Source: Alterinioella sp963975135 (GTDB lineage Bacteria; Pseudomonadota; Alphaproteobacteria; Rhodobacterales; Rhodobacteraceae). Taken from it: a DNA stretch of 10,749 bases. Positions 5,982 to 10,749 of this stretch are shown here, in pieces (within the stretch, counting starts at the first letter, position 1; every line of letters begins with the position of its first letter). The position numbers and the translations under genes are program-made. The notes beneath the pieces are model-generated. The model ran no database searches. It was not told the origin of the DNA and saw nothing but the letters and a program-made list of their open reading frames with translations. Location: NCBI GenBank assembly GCA_963975135.1, contig CAXBGQ010000087.1, positions 1-10,749 of the forward strand, read 5' to 3'.

Positions 5982-7325
5982 ATGGGCGAAATCACGATAC
6001 GCAAGCGGATCTGGGGCTGGTTTTTCTTCGACTGGGCCAGCCAGCCCTATAATACGCTGCTGCTGACCTTCATTTTCGGCCCCTATATCAACGAGCTGTT
6101 GGGCGATGGCACCGCGGCGCAGACGGCCTGGGGCTATGGCATCGGGGCGGCGGGGCTGGCGATTGCGATCATGGCCCCGATGTTGGGGGCGATTGCCGAC
6201 CGGTCGGGCGTGCATATGCGGTTCATCTGGCTGTTTTCGGTCATGTATGTGGTGGGGTCTGCGGGGCTGTGGCTGGCGGCACCGGACAGTTTCAACCTGG
6301 TCCTGATCATGCTGTCCTTTGCCATCGGCCTGATCGGCATGGAGTTCGCCACGATATTCACCAACGCACTGTTGCCGAGCCTGGGCGCGCGCGGCGATCT
6401 GGGGCGGATCTCGGGCTCGGGCTGGGCGTTTGGCTATCTCGGCGGATTGACGGCGCTGATCTTCATGCTGTTGTTTTTGGCCGAGAACGCCGCGACGGGC
6501 ACCACCCTGATCGGCTGGGATCCTCTGTTCGGTCTGGACGCGAGCCAGCGTGAGGGCACCCGCGCGGTGGGGCCTTTGACGGCAATCTGGTATGCGGTTT
6601 TCATGATCCCGTTTTTCCTGTGGGTGCGGGTGGCACCCAACCCGCGCGCCTTGCCGATGCGCCAGGCGGTGCGTGCGGCGCTGCCCGACCTCATGGCGTC
6701 GCTGAAACACCTGCCGCAGACCCGGAGCCTCTTTGCCTATCTGGGCTCGTCGATGCTGTATCGCGACGCGCTCAATGGGATCTATGTCTTTGGCGGCATC
6801 TATGCCTCGGGCGTGTTGGGCTGGTCGGTGACCGATGTCGGCATTTTCGGCATTCTGGCGGTGCTGTCGGGGGCGGTGTTTGCCTGGCTCGGCGGACGGG
6901 CCGACAGTTTCTACGGTCCCAAGCCCGTGATCGTGGTCAATGTCGCGGTTCTGACGCTGGTGGGGCTGGCGATCATCTTTGTCTCGCGCCATTCCGTTTT
7001 GGGGATCGCGGTGACTTCGGATTCTACCCTGCCCGATATCGCGTTCTACATACTGGGCGTGGTGATCGGGGCCGCGGGCGGGGCGCTGCAATCGGCCAGC
7101 CGCACGATGCTGGTGCTCCAGGTCCGGCCCGACCGGATCACCGAGGGCTTCGGGCTTTATGCGCTGGCGGGCAAGGCCACATCCTTTGTCGCGCCGCTCT
7201 CGATCGGGGTCACGACGCAGATCACCGGCAGCCAGCAGCTTGGCATCGCACCCCTGATTGTGCTCTTTTTGGCGGGATTGGTCCTGTTGATCTGGGTGAA
7301 CCCGAACGGGGAGGACGCGACATGA
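5982..7325 (+). CDS. MFS transporter, UMF1/Atg22-like permease
   Basis: A 447-residue inner-membrane permease with about 12 hydrophobic segments. The N-terminus RKRIWGWFFFDWASQPY (7-23) is the hallmark of the UMF1/Atg22-like branch of the major facilitator superfamily; the loop after the second helix carries GAIADRSGVHMR (69-80), a form of MFS motif A, and FTNALLP (126-132) with ISGSGWAFGYLGG (143-155) are also typical of this branch. Yeast Atg22 exports amino acids from the vacuole; bacterial substrates are generally unknown, so none is assigned. The start is ATG at 5982, preceded by a GGGGGG run; ATG 5952 and TTG 5925 would add up to 19 residues unlike family N-termini. It is the first gene of an operon: its TGA stop overlaps the ATG of the murein endopeptidase gene (ATGA), implying coupled translation, and suggests an envelope-related substrate (inference). 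Confidence 0.92.
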   Translation: MGEITIRKRIWGWFFFDWASQPYNTLLLTFIFGPYINELLGDGTAAQTAWGYGIGAAGLAIAIMAPMLGAIADRSGVHMRFIWLFSVMYVVGSAGLWLAAPDSFNLVLIMLSFAIGLIGMEFATIFTNALLPSLGARGDLGRISGSGWAFGYLGGLTALIFMLLFLAENAATGTTLIGWDPLFGLDASQREGTRAVGPLTAIWYAVFMIPFFLWVRVAPNPRALPMRQAVRAALPDLMASLKHLPQTRSLFAYLGSSMLYRDALNGIYVFGGIYASGVLGWSVTDVGIFGILAVLSGAVFAWLGGRADSFYGPKPVIVVNVAVLTLVGLAIIFVSRHSVLGIAVTSDSTLPDIAFYILGVVIGAAGGALQSASRTMLVLQVRPDRITEGFGLYALAGKATSFVAPLSIGVTTQITGSQQLGIAPLIVLFLAGLVLLIWVNPNGEDAT

Positions 7326-8236
7326 AACTGGCCACCGTGTTGACGCTTGCCGCCGGTCTGGTGCTCAGCGCCTGCGCGCCGGGTGGTGAGGACTCGGCCG
7401 GCTATGTCGCCGTGCGACAGGCCGACAGCCGACCGGCGCGACCCCTGTTTGGCGCAGCCGAGGCCGCCAGCGAGGGCCGGTCGCAGGCCCTTGGCGGCTA
7501 TGCGCGCGGCTGTCTGGCGGGGGCGGAACAACTGCCCGAAACCGGACCCACATGGCAGGCGATGCGGCTGTCGCGCAACCGCAACTGGGCGCATCCCGCG
7601 ATGGTGGATTTCCTGCAGGATCTGTCGCGCTTTGCCGCCACGCAACCGGGCTGGGAGGGGCTATATATCGGCGATATCAGCCAACCGCGCGGCGGGCCGG
7701 TCAGGGGCCATGCCAGCCATCAGATCGGGATGGATGCCGATATCTGGATGCTGCCGCCCGCACGGCTGGACCTGAGCCGGGGCGAGCGTGAGAACCTGTC
7801 CGCCGTGTCGCTGAGGCGCGAACGCGGGGCCTATGTCAACGATTTGTGGACCGAACAGAACTGGGCCATTTTGCGCGAAGCCGCCAGCGACCCGCGCGTG
7901 GCGCGGATTTTCCTTTTCCCTGGGGCCGTGGTCTGGATGTGCGACAATGAAACCGGCAACCGCGACTACCTGCGCCGGATCCGGCCCTGGTATGGCCATG
8001 ACGCGCATTTCCATGTGCGGCTGAACTGCCCCTCCGGGTCGCCGGGCTGCATCGATCAGGACCCGCCACCGCCCGGCGATGGTTGTGACCAGGCGCGCGA
8101 ATGGCAGGCCAACATCCTCAACCCGCCGCCGCCCACACCGCCCGATCCGAACGCGCCCGCGCCCGCGCCGCGCGGTGAACTGACCCTTGCCGATCTGCCA
8201 CAACAATGCACCCGCGTTCTGTCCTCCGGGGGCTAG
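7322..8236 (+). CDS. mepA: Penicillin-insensitive murein endopeptidase, predicted lipoprotein
   Basis: A 304-residue peptidase of the MepA (M74, LAS) family, which cleaves D-alanyl-meso-diaminopimelate cross-links in peptidoglycan. Zinc-site residues are visible: GHASHQIGMDAD gives H130, H133 and D140, and YGHDAHFHVRL gives H226, H229 and H231; by comparison with E. coli MepA, H133, D140 and H231 are the expected ligands. Cysteines in GCLAG, WMCDNE, NCPSGSPGC, GDGC and the C-terminal QQC fit the disulfides of the family. The N-terminus MKLATVLTLAAGLVLSAC is a lipoprotein signal with lipobox LSAC and lipidated C18, unlike the soluble E. coli enzyme; the following residues are A-P, so outer-membrane sorting is plausible. 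A proline-rich segment (about 266-285) precedes the last conserved helix. ATG overlaps the permease stop, with GGGGAGGA upstream. The 3' end overlaps the next gene by 31 bases. Confidence 0.95.
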   Translation: MKLATVLTLAAGLVLSACAPGGEDSAGYVAVRQADSRPARPLFGAAEAASEGRSQALGGYARGCLAGAEQLPETGPTWQAMRLSRNRNWAHPAMVDFLQDLSRFAATQPGWEGLYIGDISQPRGGPVRGHASHQIGMDADIWMLPPARLDLSRGERENLSAVSLRRERGAYVNDLWTEQNWAILREAASDPRVARIFLFPGAVVWMCDNETGNRDYLRRIRPWYGHDAHFHVRLNCPSGSPGCIDQDPPPPGDGCDQAREWQANILNPPPPTPPDPNAPAPAPRGELTLADLPQQCTRVLSSGG

Positions 8237-9096
8237 CGGCGCTGGCCGCATGGATGGCGCTGGCCCTGCCCGGTGCGGCGCAGCAAGCCACGTTGTGGGG
8301 CGCGCTGAACATCCGCAGCGCGGAGCCTCTGTCGGGCGGGCTGTCGGCGCTGGAAATGGCCGATGACGGCGCGTCGATGGTGGCGATCTCGGATCGGGGG
8401 ATTGTGTTTCAGGCGGATATCGCGCGCGATTTGGCAGGGCGGGTCACGGGCGTGACCTTGACCTCGGCCGAGGAACTGCTTGGCCAGGACGGGCGGCGCG
8501 GGCCATGGGCGGCGCGCGACAGCGAAGGTGTGGCCCGGGCCTCTGACGGCACCCTGTTTCTGTCCTTTGAGGGCGATCACCGCGTCGCGCGTTATCTGGG
8601 CGGCACCCTCAGCGAAGCCCTGCCACCGCACCCCGATTTCGCTGGTTTCGCGCCGAACGCAGCGCTTGAGGCACTGGCTATTGATGCCGCCGGGCGGCTT
8701 TATGCGGTGCCCGAAGATCCGGGGGCCGAAACCCAAGCTTTTCCGGTCTATCGCTTTGCCGATGGCACTTGGGACAGGCTGCTGAGCATTCCGCGTGCGG
8801 GCGGGTTTCTGGCGGTGGGGGCGGATTTCGACGATATGGGGCGGTTTTACCTGCTGGAACGCGATTTCAGCCTGTTGTTCGGTTTTGCCGCGCGAATTCG
8901 GCGTTTCACGCTCACCGATGCCGGTCTGGGCGACGAAACCACCCTGTTGACCACCCGCTATGGGCAGTTTTCCAATCTGGAGGGGCTGAGCTTGTGGCGC
9001 AACGCAGATGGGCGCATTGTGGCGAGCCTTGTCTCGGACAATAATTTCAGCCCGTTTTTGCCGACGCAACTGGTCGAGTATGTGTTGCCGGATTAG
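8206..9096 (+). CDS. Secreted phytase-like (esterase-like activity of phytase family) beta-propeller protein
   Basis: A 296-residue protein of the phytase-like family (Pfam Phytase-like, PF13449 by recollection). A Sec signal is evident: basic n-region with R4 and R8, hydrophobic core 9-22, and LPGAAQQ with probable cleavage after A25. The mature part shows propeller-like repeats with family motifs: GGLSALE-x-x-DDG (44-55), ISDRG (61-65), RDSEGVARASDGTLFLSFEG (104-123), LEALAIDAAGRLYAVPE (154-170), FLAVGADFDDMGRFYLLERDF (201-221), NLEGLSLW (257-264) and VSDNNF (276-281). Acidic residues in these loops could bind calcium or phosphate as in true phytases, but most family members have no shown activity. 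The start ATG lies inside mepA, 31 bases before its stop; the next Met (M17) would destroy the signal peptide. It ends the operon; its product would act in the periplasm next to MepA. Confidence 0.88.
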   Translation: MHPRSVLRGLAALAAWMALALPGAAQQATLWGALNIRSAEPLSGGLSALEMADDGASMVAISDRGIVFQADIARDLAGRVTGVTLTSAEELLGQDGRRGPWAARDSEGVARASDGTLFLSFEGDHRVARYLGGTLSEALPPHPDFAGFAPNAALEALAIDAAGRLYAVPEDPGAETQAFPVYRFADGTWDRLLSIPRAGGFLAVGADFDDMGRFYLLERDFSLLFGFAARIRRFTLTDAGLGDETTLLTTRYGQFSNLEGLSLWRNADGRIVASLVSDNNFSPFLPTQLVEYVLPD

Positions 9097-9098
9097 AG

Positions 9099-9192
9099 CA
9101 GTCTGCGTTTGATTTGAATCGAAACATGCTGCCTCGCGCCTGCGGTGTGAACGCGGATTTCGATGAAAACGGCGCAGAAAAATCGCAGACTG
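9099..9192. repeat. Nested long-range inverted repeat after the phytase-like gene
   Basis: CAGTCTGCG (9099-9107) is perfectly complementary to CGCAGACTG (9184-9192), and inside it ATCGAAA (9118-9124) pairs with TTTCGAT (9158-9164); the outer stem can grow by ATTT/AAAT after a four-base bulge. The element begins two bases after the TAG stop (9094-9096). The loop is too long and no T-run follows, so it is not a standard intrinsic terminator; its 'AGAGCA...' edge and size recall dispersed intergenic palindromes common in alphaproteobacteria. It may end transcription by a factor-dependent route, stabilise the mRNA 3' end, or be a genome-wide repeat copy. Confidence 0.5.
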
Positions 9193-9282
9193 TCGAAGCC
9201 AAAATCTCCACGCTAAATCCCTTAATTCGCCGCAATTGATTTGTAAAAAAAAGCGGTTGCACGAGAAAGGTTTTAGCCCCGC
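9193..9282. promoter_or_regulatory. AT-rich upstream region of the Hint-domain gene
   Basis: This 90-base stretch is clearly richer in A/T than the rest of the window, with an eight-A run at 9245-9252 and AATTCGCCGCAATT (9224-9237). It is the only place a promoter for the Hint gene can lie. TTGATT (9236-9241) could serve as -35, but no good -10 follows at 17 bases. The ribosome binding site is poor: AAGG at 9267-9270 is 12 bases from the ATG. Confidence 0.35.
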
Positions 9283-10335
9283 ATGCCGATTTATTACGGT
9301 TATTCCAATGCGATTTTTGGCACCCAGTCCACGGTGAACGGGTCATCGCAGAACTATGCCTATGGGCCGCCCGTGGGCGGTACCTGGAGCTATTCGGGCT
9401 CGACCACGGCGTTTCATGTGCGCGAAAACGAGGGTGCGACGCTCTTTAACGGCGACACGACAAACGAACAGGTCAGCAGCAACGAACAGATCGGCGGCAC
9501 CTGGGAACAGGTGACCCTGATCAACGGCACCTATTATCAGACGATCTGGGACTACACGTTCGAGATCGAGGCCGACGATGGCACCACCTATCGGGTTGGT
9601 GTGATCGATGTCGATCTGAACAATGACGACGATCTGAACGATGCCGGCGAGGATGGCTATTACCTGGTCTTTCCCGATGGCGTGCCGCCCGAGGGGGTCG
9701 ATTATACCGTCAACGGCATCGTCGAGAATGACGCTTATGTGCCGCATACCGAATTGGGCGCGACCATTGTCTGTTTCACCACCGGCACGTTGATCGAAAC
9801 AGATCGCGGGCCCCGCGCCATCGAAACGCTGTCCCCCGGCGACCGCATCCTGACCCGCGACAATGGCTATCAGCCGCTCTGCTGGATCGGGTTCCGGCGG
9901 GTGCTGGCTGCGGGCGATCTGGCCCCGGTGCGCTTTGCCCCCGGCGCGATCGGAAATGACCGCGCGCTGGAGGTCTCACCGATGCACCGGATGCTGGTCT
10001 CGGATTGGCGGGTGGAACTGATGACCGGCGAGGCGCAGGCGCTGGTTCCGGCCCGCGATCTGGTCAATGGCCGCGATATCGAACGCCGCACGGGCGGTTG
10101 GGTGACCTATGCGCATCTCCTTTTTGATGCGCATCAGATCGTGTTTGCCGAAGGTGCGCCGAGCGAGAGCCTGCATCCCGGCGTTTGCGCTTTGGATGCT
10201 CTGGAGCAGGAGGCCCGGGCCGAAGTGATCGCGCTCTTTCCCGATCTGGCAAATGACGTCGAAAGTTATGGCCCCGCCGCCGCTACGGTCGTCAAGGGCT
10301 ATCAGGCCACCTGCATTTCTAGGCTGGCGAGTTAA
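9283..10335 (+). CDS. Hint-domain protein (Hint_2 type) with an unassigned N-terminal domain
   Basis: A 350-residue protein. From C164 to about 300 it carries a Hedgehog/intein (Hint) domain of the Hint_2 type: CFTTGTLIETDRGPRAIE (164-181) with nucleophile-position Cys, LSPGDRILTRDNG, LCWIGFRRV, SPMHRMLVS with H235, ARDLVNGR, VTYAHLLFDAHQIVFAEG and ES-LHPG. The tail (EARAEVIALFPDL, YGPAAATVVKGY) is also normal for this family. The N-terminal 160 residues are Gly/Thr/Tyr-rich, contain two GGTW motifs (32-35 and 71-74) and an acidic stretch DVDLNNDDDLNDAGEDG (109-125) resembling Ca-binding loops of secreted proteins. There is no Sec signal, so if exported it would use another route such as type I secretion (inference). 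Family function is unknown; self-cleavage or transfer at C164 is possible but no canonical intein C-terminal Asn is seen. Start ATG 9283 with a poorly spaced AAGG. Its TAA shares TTAA with the convergent gene. Confidence 0.88.
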   Translation: MPIYYGYSNAIFGTQSTVNGSSQNYAYGPPVGGTWSYSGSTTAFHVRENEGATLFNGDTTNEQVSSNEQIGGTWEQVTLINGTYYQTIWDYTFEIEADDGTTYRVGVIDVDLNNDDDLNDAGEDGYYLVFPDGVPPEGVDYTVNGIVENDAYVPHTELGATIVCFTTGTLIETDRGPRAIETLSPGDRILTRDNGYQPLCWIGFRRVLAAGDLAPVRFAPGAIGNDRALEVSPMHRMLVSDWRVELMTGEAQALVPARDLVNGRDIERRTGGWVTYAHLLFDAHQIVFAEGAPSESLHPGVCALDALEQEARAEVIALFPDLANDVESYGPAAATVVKGYQATCISRLAS

Positions 10336-10749
10336 CGCCCCGGAATATCGGTCCGCTTGGTCACATCGGTCCAGGTGTCGATCACTTCCACCGCCTGATC
10401 AGCGGTTTCGACAAAGCGGAACAGCTCCAGATCCTCGGCCGAAATGGTGCCTGCCTCCGACAGCGCGTCCCAGTTGATAATCTTGCGCCAAAAGGCCTCC
10501 CCGAACAGCAGGAAAGGCACCCGTTCCATGCGGCCGGTCTGGATGAGGGTGAGTGCCTCGAAAGTTTCATCCAGCGTGCCAAAGCCGCCCGGAAACACGG
10601 TGATGGCGCGGGCACGCATCAGGAAATGCATCTTGCGGATGGCGAAATAGTGGAAGTTGAAACAGAGGTCGGGCGTCACGTATTCGTTGGGGGCCTGTTC
10701 ATGCGGCAGCACGATATTCAGCCCGATCGAGATGCCGCCTGCATCAACC
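10332..10749 (-). CDS. LOG family (TIGR00730-like) protein, 5' end outside window
   Basis: The last 138 residues of a Rossmann-fold protein of the LOG/lysine decarboxylase-like family; the start lies beyond the right edge. The signature PGGFGTLDETFE, with preceding RKMHFLMRARAITVF, matches the family's PGGxGTxxE motif that binds the nucleotide phosphate; the following ALTLIQTGRMERVPFLLFG and FWRKIINW are typical as well, and GGISIGLNIVLPHEQ near the edge is the preceding strand-loop. Characterised LOG proteins are cytokinin-activating phosphoribohydrolases that release the base from a nucleoside 5'-monophosphate; many bacterial members act on AMP or other nucleotides or are untested, and the old 'lysine decarboxylase' label is misleading. 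The in-frame GTG at 10712 is internal. The TAA stop shares the TTAA palindrome with the Hint gene. Confidence 0.92.
   Translation of the reverse strand, partial: VDAGGISIGLNIVLPHEQAPNEYVTPDLCFNFHYFAIRKMHFLMRARAITVFPGGFGTLDETFEALTLIQTGRMERVPFLLFGEAFWRKIINWDALSEAGTISAEDLELFRFVETADQAVEVIDTWTDVTKRTDIPGR

Noticed and set aside
5895..7091. 398-codon minus-strand open frame
   Set aside because: Antisense to the permease; Arg/His/Gln-rich low-complexity product without hydrophobic segments or known motifs.
6620..7321. Long N-terminal extension of mepA inside the permease gene
   Set aside because: The extension is a frame-shifted reading of the permease; the lipoprotein signal begins at the ATG at 7322.
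8233..9069. 278-codon minus-strand open frame
   Set aside because: Antisense to the phytase-like gene, whose signal peptide and family motifs are clear.
9099..9192. Intrinsic terminator for the permease-mepA operon
   Set aside because: The stems enclose a loop of over 30 bases and no T-run follows the outer arm.
9047..9346. 99-codon minus-strand open frame spanning the spacer before the Hint gene
   Set aside because: It overlaps the ends of two well-supported genes and the inverted-repeat element, and has no binding site or family feature.

Overview
The window looks like a chromosomal core-type segment of a GC-rich alphaproteobacterium, most likely of the Rhodobacterales (Roseobacter/Rhodobacter group). 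The evidence is indirect: strong GC bias at third codon positions, GTG/ATG starts with G-rich ribosome binding sites, and a set of proteins in the forms I associate with that order (REC-PP2C regulator with an HPt protein, short IlvA, lipoprotein MepA beside a phytase-like propeller protein, Hint_2 protein). I see no rRNA, tRNA, insertion sequence, CRISPR array or phage gene.

Layout. 1-1084: a response regulator (5' part only, minus strand) is divergent from an HPt phosphotransfer protein (plus strand), so both relay components share one intergenic region. 1081-3068: a polytopic membrane protein and threonine ammonia-lyase form a minus-strand pair joined by an ATGA overlap. 3145-4368: argG, divergent from that pair and convergent with a sulfotransferase-like gene (4365-5066, minus). 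5067-5231: a divergent regulatory region with a three-unit 11-bp tandem repeat and an inverted repeat, followed by a small membrane-anchored or secreted ORF (5232-5501) that runs tail-to-tail into yggT (5494-5781, minus). 5982-9096: a tightly packed plus-strand operon with a UMF1/Atg22-type MFS permease, a MepA-type murein endopeptidase lipoprotein and a secreted phytase-like protein, each overlapping the next. 9097-9282: an AT-richer spacer with a long nested inverted repeat. 9283-10335: a Hint-domain protein, convergent with a LOG-family protein cut by the right edge.

How genes work together. The regulator/HPt pair resembles a phosphorelay controlling a PP2C phosphatase of a partner-switching sigma-factor pathway. 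ilvA (isoleucine) and argG (arginine) are single biosynthetic genes. The permease-MepA-phytase-like operon suggests a cell-envelope function, possibly peptidoglycan turnover and uptake of its products; this is inference. All four convergent gene pairs in the window overlap at their stop codons, three of them sharing a 4-bp palindrome (CTAG, CTAG, TTAA), so no intergenic terminators separate them.

Nothing here amounts to a clearly new system. The candidates most worth checking are the permease/MepA/phytase-like operon, the Hint protein's N-terminal domain, the REC-PP2C/HPt pair, and the nested inverted repeat at 9099-9192.
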